Positions 57,009 through 64,000 are shown, numbered from the stretch's first letter. The stretch is 64,000 bases of DNA from Paucibacter sp. B2R-40 (GCF_025717555.1 NZ_JAJIRP010000016.1:37586-101585); one strand, 5' to 3'. Notes: generated from the sequence alone by a model not told the origin. Numbers and translations are program-made.

Positions 57009-57734
57009 ATGCAGAACTTGATGATTAAACCTTTGAATATGGCCGTACTGCTGGGCGCATTGACTCTGGCGGGGGCGGCGAGTGCAACAGGGGTGCCGGG
57101 CCAAGGCACATGGGAAACAACGCTGCAAGCGCGTGACCTAGACGGCAACCTTGCTAATGGCCCGGAGGCTTTTTACGACACGGCCCTCAATGTCACCTGG
57201 TTGCGTGCCGGTAGCACCAGCGTCATGGACTGGGCCGCCTCAAAAGCCTGGGCCGAGCAAGACCGTTTCGGCCTGAACGGCTGGCGCTTACCGACGACCC
57301 ATGTTACTACTGCAGATGGCAGTTGTAATTGGTCTGCAACCGGCGGCACTAGTTGCGGCTTCAACCCCGACAGCAGCGTTGCTACTGGCAGCGAAATGGC
57401 GCACCTGTTTTTTCAGAGCCTGGGAAACAAGAGTTTCTACGTACCAGGAACGACAAATGTTCAAGCGGGCTATGGCCTGACAAATATTGGTGATTTCCAG
57501 AATCTGCAGAGCAGCTCCTACTGGTCCGGTACGGAGTACGCGCTGTCTTCCAATGGCGCCTGGGGCTTCACTATGGCCAGTGGCGGACAGTTCGTCGACG
57601 GCATGGTCAGTAGTCGGTACGCGCTAGCTGTCCGTCCCGGAGATGTGGCGGCGGTGCCAGAGCCACAAACATTGGCCTTGACACTGATTGGCTTGACTGG
57701 CCTGCTGCTGTCACTTCGGCAGCGGAGGCATTGA
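57009..57734 (+). CDS. PEP-CTERM protein with Lcl/DUF1566 domain, copy A
   Basis: 241 residues. A signal peptide (to about residue 27, ending GAASA) is followed by a DUF1566/Lcl_C domain with GWRLPTT, YWSGTEYA and YALAVRPG, the characteristic order. Two Cys (DGSC, TSCG) could form a disulfide. The C-terminus is a PEP-CTERM sorting tail: VPEPQTLALTLIGLTGLLLS, then a basic end (RQRRH). Expected to be exported, cut by an exosortase and attached at the surface or to exopolysaccharide. No exosortase is in the window. Copies B and C follow downstream. Confidence 0.9.
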   Translation: MQNLMIKPLNMAVLLGALTLAGAASATGVPGQGTWETTLQARDLDGNLANGPEAFYDTALNVTWLRAGSTSVMDWAASKAWAEQDRFGLNGWRLPTTHVTTADGSCNWSATGGTSCGFNPDSSVATGSEMAHLFFQSLGNKSFYVPGTTNVQAGYGLTNIGDFQNLQSSSYWSGTEYALSSNGAWGFTMASGGQFVDGMVSSRYALAVRPGDVAAVPEPQTLALTLIGLTGLLLSLRQRRH

Positions 57735-57963
57735 GGCATTGAGGCTTTGACGCTTCGGTTCCTTTTGCTCGCTGATTGTTCGTTAGGAATGGTTGCCAGT
57801 TAGCGGCGGCTGGACGCCCGGAATAGACACTTTGTAGTCGGCCATCGCGGACTGGAACGTGCCTGCAGCAGTCATTCGGAATTTGGCACGCACATGAGGC
57901 AAAACGTAAGGGCTAGCTCGGGTCCCAATCTGAATATGCATGCGGATTTGAAAAAAGGAAACT
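57735..57963. other. Intergenic sequence between copies A and B
   Basis: Lacks the long downstream block that follows copies B and C. The minus strand at about 57783-57890 encodes AKFRMTAAGTFQSAMADYK and then VSIPGVQPPLTGN before a stop; it vaguely recalls the end of YceI-like proteins and may be a gene fragment. No ribosome site or start is supported. Confidence 0.3.
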
Positions 57964-58109
57964 AGGTTTTTGCACCTCCCCCCCCATGTAGTAGGGGTAA
58001 CTGAGACGTTATGCCGCACCTACACTGCTGGTGCCCCGTCGCATGGTTGACCTGTCGAGGAGCAAGTGATTGGGTTTCAAAACTTGTATCCATACACAGG
58101 GAAAAGACA
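57964..58109 (+). repeat. Leader copy 2 of the duplicated PEP-CTERM unit
   Basis: Nearly the same as 56860-57008: C/G inverted repeat, ACGTTATGCCG, CGTCGCATGGTTGACCTGT, GAGGAGCAAGTGATTGGG, then CATACACAGGGAAAAGACA and the start codon. Small differences include one extra C in the C run and small insertions before CATACACAGG. Confidence 0.85.
57977..57999 (+). promoter_or_regulatory. C-run/G-run inverted repeat, operator candidate 2
   Basis: Same element as at 56877 except that one A is C, giving an eight-base C run; the right arm GGGGTA is kept. Centre 33 bases before TACACT at 58021-58026. Confidence 0.6.
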
Positions 58110-58835
58110 ATGCATACCTCGATGATGAAGAAGTTCTTAAAGACGGGCGCAATGCTGGTCGTATTGACCTTGGCAGGTGCGGCGAATGCAACCGGCGTGT
58201 CGGGTCAAGGCACATGGGAAACCACGCTGCTAGCGCGAGACTTGGACGGTAACCTTGCCAACGGCCCGGAGGGCTTTTACGACACCGCCCTTAACGTTAC
58301 TTGGTTGCGTAACGCTAGCGCTAATGGCATGGCCTGGTCCGTCGCCAAAGCCTGGGCCGAGCAAGACCACTTCGGCCTGAGCGGCTGGCGATTACCGACG
58401 ACCCATGTCACTACTGCAGATGGCAGTTGTGATTTGTCTGAAACCGGCGGAACTAGCTGCGGCTACAACCCCGACAGCAGCGTTGCCACGGGCAGCGAAA
58501 TGTCGCACCTGTATTTTCAGAGCCTGGGTAACAAGAGCTTTTACGCTCCTGGTACGACGAATGTTCAAGCCGGTTATGGCCTGACAAATACCGGCAATTT
58601 CCGAATGCAGTCCGCCGACTACTGGTCCAGTACGGAGTCCGCGCTGTATTCCGGTAGCGCATGGTTCTTCGGTACCCCCGACGGTTTCCAGGGCTACAGC
58701 GACAAGAGCGAAACTTTGTACGCGCTGGCTGTGCGCTCTGGAGATGTGGCCGCAGTGCCAGAGCAACAAACATGGGCCTTGCTACTGATTGGGTTGACTT
58801 GCCTGTTGCTGGTACGTCGTTGGCGGGCATCTTGA
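58110..58835 (+). CDS. PEP-CTERM-like protein with Lcl/DUF1566 domain, copy B (VPEQ)
   Basis: 241 residues, paralogue of copies A and C with the same blocks (GWRLPTT, TSCGYNPDSSVATGSEM, YWSSTESA, YALAVRSGD). The signal peptide ends about GAANA. The sorting tail reads VPEQQTWALLLIGLTCLLL, then a basic end: the second Pro of PEP is Gln (codon CAA at 58764-58766 where copy A has CCA) and a Trp enters the hydrophobic part. Recognition by an exosortase may be weakened or lost. The start at 58110 follows CACAGGGAAAAGACA. Confidence 0.88.
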   Translation: MHTSMMKKFLKTGAMLVVLTLAGAANATGVSGQGTWETTLLARDLDGNLANGPEGFYDTALNVTWLRNASANGMAWSVAKAWAEQDHFGLSGWRLPTTHVTTADGSCDLSETGGTSCGYNPDSSVATGSEMSHLYFQSLGNKSFYAPGTTNVQAGYGLTNTGNFRMQSADYWSSTESALYSGSAWFFGTPDGFQGYSDKSETLYALAVRSGDVAAVPEQQTWALLLIGLTCLLLVRRWRAS

Positions 58836-59400
58836 GACTTTGACGCTTCGGCCCATTTGACTTTTTCAGCGGGATTGGGGGTGCAAGCCCCAATCATGAT
58901 TTTGCAAACCGATTTCTCGTGATGAGTGTCTACCTTTTAACAGTGGGCAGATGTTCGGTATGGGCTTGAAAAGTCGCTCAAAATATCGGGCCGGCTAAGC
59001 ATTGCGCCCTGCCAGCCTTGGTGAAATAAAACTGGATTTGGCGTCTCGGCATTGGAGTCCAGTTTGAATCGAAATAGGCGTTTTCTTAACTTGGAATATG
59101 CCTTTCTCGAACTGAGCTATGAAACGCCAAGTCGCTGCTGCACTGGCTAGTTTCGTACGAGCACCAGCGCATTCTTTGTCGTCAAATGCCTGGGTCTCCT
59201 TTCATTCTTTCTGCGTAGAAAGAATTCTATTTTCTTCCAAGCGCTCTTCAACTACGCACTTTCCGAATGCTGGCCTGCTGCTCGGTTCCTACCTTGGAGC
59301 GCATCAATTCGTGCTGTGCGTATTCCGAACAATGTTGCCACCTGTTCTGATTCAAATCAGCCAAGTATTGCTATGTAGACAAGTAAGACGAGAGTCGGTG
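58836..59400. repeat. Downstream/upstream block shared with the region after copy C
   Basis: Matches 60395-60855 in order: CTTTGACGCTTCGG just after the stop, a GC-rich hairpin, GCAGATGTTCGG, CCAAGTCGCT, CATTCTTTGTC, AAGCGCTC and GGTTCC. A stem GATTGGGG/CCCCAATC at 58873-58895 may be the terminator of copy B. From 59313 on it also matches the region before copy A. No gene: the frame at 59119-59427 is not kept in the other copy. Confidence 0.75.
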
Positions 59401-59541
59401 TCAGAAATATTTTTTTCACGGTTCTGAATAGCCCACTGTGTTCAAAGCCGTCGCAAAGAACTGACGGCTCGAGATTGAAATGCAAGGGCTGACCCTCAAG
59501 CTTTCCAAGTCAAATCAAGTTCGTGAAGGTTGATTCCATAA

Positions 59542-59555
59542 CCCCCAATAGGGGG
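59542..59555 (+). promoter_or_regulatory. C-run/G-run inverted repeat, operator candidate 3
   Basis: CCCCC (59542-59546), four bases, then GGGGG (59551-59555) inside an eight-base G run. Its centre is about 32 bases before TAGACT at 59581-59586, a -10 candidate, so the spacing is as in copies A and B although the flanks differ. Confidence 0.55.
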
Positions 59556-59665
59556 GGGTGCGGGTAAGTTAAGTCGAAGCTAGACTGCGCTGCGCGTTCG
59601 CTTGCCGTACTTGCTAGTGCAGTCAACGCCGGGGCTCTCAACACTGCTGAAACAGGGACAAGACT

Positions 59666-60394
59666 ATGCAGAATTTGATGAAGAAGGCTTTGAAGACCGC
59701 TGCGCTTGTGGGCACATTGCACTTGGTGGGTGTTGTTCAAGCGGCCGGCGTGCCGGGCCAAGGAACATGGGAAACCACGCTGCAAGCGCGTGACTTAGAT
59801 GGCAACCTTGCCAATGGACCAGAGGCTTTTTACGACACGGCCCTCAATGTCACCTGGCTGCGTGCCGCTAACACTAGCGCAATGGACTGGTCTGCCGCAA
59901 AAGCCTGGGCCGAGCAAGACTGTTTTGGCCTGAGCGGCTGGCGCCTGCCCACTACAGTAGATAAAGGGAGCGATGGTTGCAACTGGAGTTACACCGGTGG
60001 CACCGATTGCGGCTATAACCCCGACAGCTCGGTGGCCACTGGCAGCGAGATGGCGCATCTGTTCTTCCAGAGCCTGGGTAACAAGAGCGCCTACGTACCG
60101 GGCACAACAACCCCTCAACCGGGCTATGGTCTGACAAACTCCGGCGACTTTCAGAATCTGCAGTCCAACGTCTATTGGTCTGGGACGGAGTCGGCGCCGA
60201 ATTCAAATATCGCATTTAGCTTCGTAACAGTCAGCGGCTACCAAGACGTCTACTACAACTACAATTATTTGTACTCGCTGGCTGTGCGCCCCGGTGATGT
60301 GACCTCTGCGGTGCCGGAGCCACAAACACTTGCCTTGACGCTGTGTGGATTGACAGGATTGCTGCTGGCACGTCGTCATCAGCGGGCACTTTGA
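59666..60394 (+). CDS. PEP-CTERM protein with Lcl/DUF1566 domain, copy C
   Basis: 242 residues, third paralogue: signal peptide to about residue 26 (ending VVQAA), the shared block RDLDGNLANGPEAFYDTALN, GWRLPTT, TDCGYNPDSSVATGSEM, YWSGTESA and SLAVRPGD, then VPEPQTLALTLCGLTGLLLA and a basic end. It has additional Cys residues (EQDCFG and LTLCG). Its leader keeps the C/G inverted repeat but is otherwise diverged from those of A and B. A strong terminator follows at 60410. Confidence 0.9.
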   Translation: MQNLMKKALKTAALVGTLHLVGVVQAAGVPGQGTWETTLQARDLDGNLANGPEAFYDTALNVTWLRAANTSAMDWSAAKAWAEQDCFGLSGWRLPTTVDKGSDGCNWSYTGGTDCGYNPDSSVATGSEMAHLFFQSLGNKSAYVPGTTTPQPGYGLTNSGDFQNLQSNVYWSGTESAPNSNIAFSFVTVSGYQDVYYNYNYLYSLAVRPGDVTSAVPEPQTLALTLCGLTGLLLARRHQRAL

Positions 60395-60855
60395 GGCTTT
60401 GACGCTTCGGTCCCTCCGGGACTTTTTTTGGGGGGCGGTAGCCCCCATTCTTCATTTCGCATACCGAGTGTTTGTTATGTGTAGCCGATATTTTTGCGGT
60501 GAGCAGATGTTCGGAACAGGCATATGCGGTAGGAAAAAATAGCTTGCCGGCGAAAGCTTTCTCTCTTTAAAACTTGGCGAAATAGAACATGATTGGGTCG
60601 CTGTTTTAAATCGGATTTAGTGGCCAGTTTGATTCGGAATATGCGTCTTCTTGACCTGGAATACGACTTGCTTTAACAGAACCCTGAAACACCAAGTCGC
60701 TACTTCACTGACTAACATCGGCGACTGACCAGCTCATTCTTTGTCATCAAGCGGCTAGGCCCCTTTCCATTCTTTCTACACTGAAAGAACGCCCTTGTTA
60801 CCAAGCGCTCATGAGCTACGCACGGCTCTGAATGCTTGCCTGCTGCCAGGTTCCA
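60395..60855. repeat. Second copy of the post-gene block
   Basis: Matches 58836-59300, with many substitutions. The similarity stops at GGTTCC, near 60853, directly before the terminator of the minus-strand gene at 60908, which marks one end of the duplicated segment. No gene supported inside. Confidence 0.75.
60410..60429 (+). terminator. Intrinsic terminator of copy C
   Basis: GTCCC, loop TCC, GGGAC, then seven T. It lies 15 bases after the stop codon. A second GC hairpin (GGGGG/CCCCC, 60431-60446) follows. Confidence 0.75.
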
Positions 60856-60858
60856 ACG

Positions 60859-60883
60859 CAAAAAAGCCCGCACGTGGCGGGCT
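60859..60883 (-). terminator. Intrinsic terminator of the 62025-60908 operon
   Basis: AGCCCGC (60865-60871) and GCGGGCT (60877-60883) with a five-base loop; on the minus strand a run of six T follows. It lies 25 bases after the stop of the gene at 60908. Confidence 0.85.
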
Positions 60884-60907
60884 GGTGTTGAAGTCAATGC
60901 GCTGTTC

Positions 60908-61795
60908 TCAATACAGCGCATTGAGCGTCCACGGGGCGGGTCCCGCAGGTGATGCGCCGAGTGTCTTGGCCATTTCTCTCATGTTCTCCGGCGTCGTGTA
61001 GCCGGTAATATCGATGACCATGTCCTCGATTTGCTCCCATGTCCACTCGCTTTGCGCCGCGGCCTTTGCTTTCATATTTTTGCGACGCAATGCGATATCG
61101 GCGGCAGTAACCTTTTTGGTCGACTTTGCAATCGTTGCTGCCAACTTCAGCAGTTTCTCGCGGGCATCTTCGTGCAGTGAGTGAGCGGCGACAGTAAATG
61201 TTCTTGCTTTGCTGTTGTAGGTAGTCAGGCGTGCCAGCGCTTTAAAGTGCGTAACAGGAAGCAGGTCCTTGCAGGTGAGTGAAAATTCTGGTTGCCGTGG
61301 CTTTTGCTGCAAACGCCCGTCGCTGCGCTTTTCTATCAGCATTCCAAATTCAAGGGGCGTGAGCCCAAGGGTACGCTGCCGGTCCTGCTCCTGCTCTGCC
61401 GCCTTCTGCGCTTCTAGCGTGATTTCGGCAAGCTCAGCCCTGAGCAGGGTGGCGAACTCAGGGGCATCCAAGAACGCTAGAGCTTTTTCTCCCTGCGCCC
61501 TGCTCAAACGAGCTTCGAAGGTCGGCCCTCCAATTTCGTTCCTCGTTCTGAACTGCCCAAAAGCGGGAAGTCGAACAATCAGCCGCACCACCGCTTCAAG
61601 CGCGTTCGGCTCAGCGTCGCTCGTCTTGGTCAAGAGAGCGCCAGTCGCCCCAAAGGTAACCACGAACGTGGGAGTAGTACTTTCGGCAGTGAAGGAATTA
61701 CAGTCTGTCATCAATATATCCACTTTTGTTATCAGTTGCATTGGGTTCAATGGCGCCCCACGGCGAAAGCGAGGCAGTCTTGAGTCAAGGTTCAT
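60908..61795 (-). CDS. Hypothetical protein, second gene of a two-gene operon
   Basis: 295 residues, soluble, not recognised. A long charged helix or coiled coil (LRAELAEITLEAQKAAEQEQ, about 118-137), then a part with LTCKDLLPVTHFKALARLTTY and an Ala/Lys-rich basic stretch (about 225-250), then WTWEQIEDMVIDITGYTTPE. The basic part could contact nucleic acid, which is only a guess. The start at 61795 overlaps the previous stop as ATGA; a second possible start is ATG 61711, which would give a shorter protein. Ends with a strong terminator. Confidence 0.65.
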   Translation of the reverse strand: MNLDSRLPRFRRGAPLNPMQLITKVDILMTDCNSFTAESTTPTFVVTFGATGALLTKTSDAEPNALEAVVRLIVRLPAFGQFRTRNEIGGPTFEARLSRAQGEKALAFLDAPEFATLLRAELAEITLEAQKAAEQEQDRQRTLGLTPLEFGMLIEKRSDGRLQQKPRQPEFSLTCKDLLPVTHFKALARLTTYNSKARTFTVAAHSLHEDAREKLLKLAATIAKSTKKVTAADIALRRKNMKAKAAAQSEWTWEQIEDMVIDITGYTTPENMREMAKTLGASPAGPAPWTLNALY

Positions 61796-62025
61796 TGGCG
61801 TTCTGTGCGCTCAATCTCGTACTCTGCAAACAGCTTTACTACTGTCCTCGCCGCAGGGCGTGCGTAGAAAATAGGGCGGTCCTCGCATTCCCACGCAGAG
61901 CGATATCCCTCCAATGCATTCTTGAACTGTTCAAGCGACATGTGCGCTTGGTAGTGCGCTCGGCTCGAGTCGAAAATTTCGTCAAAAAATTCAGCCTTGA
62001 GTTCAGTTACGGTTCTGGTCTTCAT
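61792..62025 (-). CDS. Small hypothetical protein, first gene of a two-gene operon
   Basis: 77 residues, charged and probably helical: MKTRTVTELKAEFFDEIFDS, then AHYQAHMSLEQFKNALEGYR and a C-terminus ending EYEIERTERQ. The ATG at 62025 has AGGA eight bases upstream; the frame open further up lacks a ribosome site. Its stop overlaps the next start as ATGA, so a small protein is co-translated with a larger partner, a layout also seen in toxin-antitoxin or chaperone/effector pairs. No family recognised. Confidence 0.65.
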   Translation of the reverse strand: MKTRTVTELKAEFFDEIFDSSRAHYQAHMSLEQFKNALEGYRSAWECEDRPIFYARPAARTVVKLFAEYEIERTERQ

Positions 62026-62337
62026 TGAGAAATTCCTGTAGCTAGTGAAGGTAAGTGGCTGGGCTCTAGTCCCGCACAGTGGCGTGTTGCACGGCATTGA
62101 GTTGCTCTTCAATCAGTGCCGTCCTACCGAATAGCTATCGTTTTTAAATTCCCTACCTCCTCAATGATTTGGCTTCGAACTACCTGCATCCCGACTTCAA
62201 GGGGCCTATATCGTTAGACTCTTGAGACTCTGTTTTGTGTCAAGCGAATTGGAGGCGGACGTGACTAAGTTCACGCCAATAGCGCTATTGTTTTTTGAGG
62301 CCAAGAAAATCCCGGCTTTCGAAGCGTTGATTCCAAA
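62026..62337. other. Intergenic region before the two-gene operon
   Basis: About 310 bases with no supported gene. It must contain the promoter of the minus-strand pair starting at 62025, but I see no clear -35/-10 pair. Confidence 0.4.
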
Positions 62338-62369
62338 GAAAAATCCCGCCAGCTTTTCAGTGGCGGGAT
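62338..62369 (-). terminator. Intrinsic terminator of the gene at 62445
   Basis: ATCCCGCCA (62343-62351) and TGGCGGGAT (62361-62369) pair around nine bases; a T-rich tail follows on the minus strand. The stem resembles that of the terminator at 55482. Confidence 0.8.
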
Positions 62370-62444
62370 GTGAATCATGAGAAAGCGGGTAATTGGCGGG
62401 GCCTCTGTTTCTCAGCCCTCAGCATTGACAATGAGCGTGACGGG

Positions 62445-63116
62445 TCAATTCGACGGTGATGGCTTAACAGCTCCCAACTCTGAAGCCGGGGTGTCTGATT
62501 CGAGCGAAACCGCCACGACTTGCCTCATGCACTCATCGACGTCCATTCCGACCGTTAGGACGAGCACATCGTGAACGTCAATTCCTGGAATCAAAGAATC
62601 CAACGAATTTGGAGCCACCTGTGCCAAGGTCATGTTGACCAGCATCGCTGCGCTCAAGGGCGTTAAAGCTGCGGTCCTGAGAATGTGTTGCAGCTCAGTG
62701 TCGGGCGCAAATTTAACGTTCAGTTCAATCAAGGTCGCCAGCTTTGCGTGCTCGCGGAAAAAGAGGAGTTGAATTGTTTCGTTAGCATTTGCGTCATTTA
62801 CGAGTTGCTTCACCCTTGGGTCGCTTGCGAGCATGACGCAACGCACTTGAGTAGTCCCGGTCTGATAGGCGAGTATCAGCATTGCATCAAGCTGGTCCTC
62901 GGTAGTCATCACGGTGAGTCCGGAGTGGACCGTTTCGCTTTTATGCGATTGATTTGCTGCTTCGAACTTTGCGGCTATCCAATTTGGAACATGCGCTGCG
63001 ATACATCGCCGGTGGAAGTGCCCGGTGTCCGAGCTCGGGCCATCGACACTTTTAGCGTCGAGAATTTCTGCAGTTCGAGCTCGGCTGAGCATCTTTATGT
63101 GGGTAAGCCAATCCAT
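62445..63116 (-). CDS. Hypothetical protein, unknown function
   Basis: 223 residues, soluble, family not recognised. An AGGA ribosome site lies seven bases before the ATG at 63116 and a terminator lies after the stop. Likely helical repeats in the second half (LRTAALTPLSAAMLVNMTLA), a Cys/His cluster near the N-terminus (FHRRCIAAHVPNW), and an acidic, Ser-rich end. It lies alone between the small operon and the large secreted gene. Confidence 0.65.
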   Translation of the reverse strand: MDWLTHIKMLSRARTAEILDAKSVDGPSSDTGHFHRRCIAAHVPNWIAAKFEAANQSHKSETVHSGLTVMTTEDQLDAMLILAYQTGTTQVRCVMLASDPRVKQLVNDANANETIQLLFFREHAKLATLIELNVKFAPDTELQHILRTAALTPLSAAMLVNMTLAQVAPNSLDSLIPGIDVHDVLVLTVGMDVDECMRQVVAVSLESDTPASELGAVKPSPSN

Positions 63117-63494
63117 AGAGGTGTCCTGTTGAATAAATGTTCTTGGGACCTCGTATAGCGACCTCTATAAATGGGCTGAGGGCTACTGGGGTATTCCGAG
63201 TTTCGCGCCACACCACGGTTGTGCGGAATCACGTGGAAAAACAGGGCTTATGTCCATTGAATTTCATCGGTGCGGCGGCGCGTCCCGAGGCCCAGGTGCT
63301 GCAAGCAACACGCCTGGTGCATTGAAAATTTCCGTTAGGTTTTAAGCCCACCGCTTTGCCTGTTCGTTGGTTGACTCATACAACTTCTGAGCAACAGGCC
63401 TCGTTTCAGTTCAGGAGTCTTCAAAGACTTGCTCTGATAGGCGACTGGAAGGCGGCGGTGGTTGGTACCGAAAGTCCGGCAGGGCTGCTGCCGC
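63117..63494. other. Intergenic region upstream of the partial secreted gene
   Basis: No supported gene; the frame 63137-63325 has no ribosome site and no recognisable content. The right end leads into the C/G inverted repeat at 63495. Confidence 0.4.
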
Positions 63495-63512
63495 ACCCCC
63501 TATTCAGGGGGT
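63495..63512 (+). promoter_or_regulatory. C-run/G-run inverted repeat, operator candidate 4
   Basis: ACCCCCT (63495-63501) and AGGGGGT (63506-63512) form a seven-base perfect stem around four bases. It lies 85 bases before the start of the next gene. TTGACA at 63522-63527 is a good -35; a -10 at the right distance is not clear (CATATA lies too close). Confidence 0.55.
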
Positions 63513-63587
63513 TATGTATTTTTGACACCAAGAAAGGGTCATATAGGCCGCAGAATCCAGCACACAAAAAATTCAGGGAGAACGGTT

Positions 63588-64000
63588 ATGAACAGTGCAA
63601 CTCGTCCATATCATTTGTTGCGCGCGGTAGCCGTTGCGGCCGCACTTGTTGGCAGCGTTGGAGGGGCCAGCTCTGTCCCGGTAAGTTGGGTAGGACCCAA
63701 CAATGGTTACTGGGATGTTGCTGGCAATTGGAGCTCGGGTCTTCCTAGCTTCGCAGATGAAGTGACCCTGTCATCCTTTGACACCATATTCAACACGGGT
63801 GTTCTCAGTCTGCGTTCCTATGTCGGAAGTGGCCGACTCACGATTACAGGCGGCACGCTGCAGAACTCTGAAGCGTCTATGGTTGGTGCTTTGGCTCTTT
63901 CTGGTGGCGTCATCAGCGGCACTGGAGCGCTGACCGTCGGCGGCCCAAGTACTTGGAGCAGCGGCGCCATGACCGGTGCGGGCTCGACCACTTTCAGTGG
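63588..64000 (+). CDS. Partial secreted protein, probably PEP-CTERM or adhesin-like (3' end outside window)
   Basis: The first 137 residues are visible. The ATG at 63588 follows AGGGAG by seven bases. A signal peptide (to about residue 28, ending GGASS) is followed by SWVGPNNGYWDVAGNWSSGL, a motif common at the start of large secreted beta-rich proteins, many ending in PEP-CTERM. Then come short Gly/Ser/Thr-rich strands such as LTITGGTLQNSE and LSGGVISGTGALTVGG, typical of beta-helix proteins. The C-terminus is not visible, so sorting by exosortase is inferred from the shared upstream repeat. Confidence 0.75.
   Translation, partial: MNSATRPYHLLRAVAVAAALVGSVGGASSVPVSWVGPNNGYWDVAGNWSSGLPSFADEVTLSSFDTIFNTGVLSLRSYVGSGRLTITGGTLQNSEASMVGALALSGGVISGTGALTVGGPSTWSSGAMTGAGSTTFS

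Noticed and set aside
59119..59427. Plus-strand open frame of 102 residues between copies B and C
   Set aside because: The frame is not preserved in the matching block after copy C, and it has no ribosome site; treated as duplicated non-coding sequence.
1..64000. CRISPR arrays, tRNA or rRNA genes
   Set aside because: No regularly spaced repeats and no cloverleaf or rRNA-like sequence were seen in the intergenic gaps.

Overview
The window reads as a chromosome segment of a GC-rich betaproteobacterium, most likely order Burkholderiales (Roseateles/Paucibacter/Leptothrix-like). This is inferred from the gene order aspS-nudB-EEP-clsB, ubiJ-ubiB and selO-msrB, a five-step hut pathway, and the combination of an EpsL-type barrel, a PrsT-type TPR lipoprotein and PEP-CTERM proteins. 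I see no rRNA, tRNA, CRISPR array, intact transposase or integrase. An exosortase gene is also absent from the window.

Layout. 1-6.7 kb: a partial alanine-rich lipoprotein, then exopolysaccharide precursor genes (GDP-fucose synthase, GDP-mannose dehydratase, WecG/TagA transferase, UDP-GlcNAc 2-epimerase, UDP-glucuronate 4-epimerase). 6.8-18.1 kb: mostly housekeeping genes (MBL hydrolase, deformylase, FecR/DUF6600 protein, TesA beside a YbbA-like ATPase, DUF2062, parvulin, BolA, YciB, MsrB, SelO, acyl-CoA ligase). 18.2-23.3 kb: PrsT, an alpha/beta hydrolase and a DUF3667 membrane protein. 23.5-34.7 kb: UDP-glucose dehydrogenase, then a minus-strand polysaccharide operon (WcaJ, EpsL, GalE, ManC, TviB-like, RfbB, D, A, C). 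34.9-46.9 kb: ubiJ-ubiB, a sodium/solute symporter, FmdB, DUF502, aspS, an orphan hybrid-free PAS histidine kinase, nudB, an EEP phosphatase and clsB. 46.9-55.0 kb: the complete histidine-utilisation locus, hutHU divergent from hutCDIGF around a near-textbook HutC operator. 55.0-64.0 kb: a lower-GC accessory island with three tandemly related PEP-CTERM/Lcl-domain genes, four minus-strand genes of unknown function, and the start of a large secreted PEP-CTERM-like or adhesin-like protein.

How the genes work together. The sugar-nucleotide genes can supply GDP-fucose, dTDP-rhamnose, UDP-galactose, UDP-glucuronate/galacturonate and N-acetylated hexosamine (uronate) precursors. WcaJ would load the first sugar on undecaprenyl phosphate. 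EpsL and PrsT are hallmarks of the exosortase/PEP-CTERM exopolysaccharide system, and the island at the right end holds likely substrates of that sorting system.

The most interesting signal is a C-run/G-run inverted repeat placed at a similar distance ahead of all four PEP-CTERM-type genes at the right end. Three of those genes sit in a duplicated block, and one copy has lost the second proline of its PEP sorting motif (VPEQ). The unrelated fourth gene carries the same kind of repeat, so it looks like a shared operator and not only a by-product of duplication.
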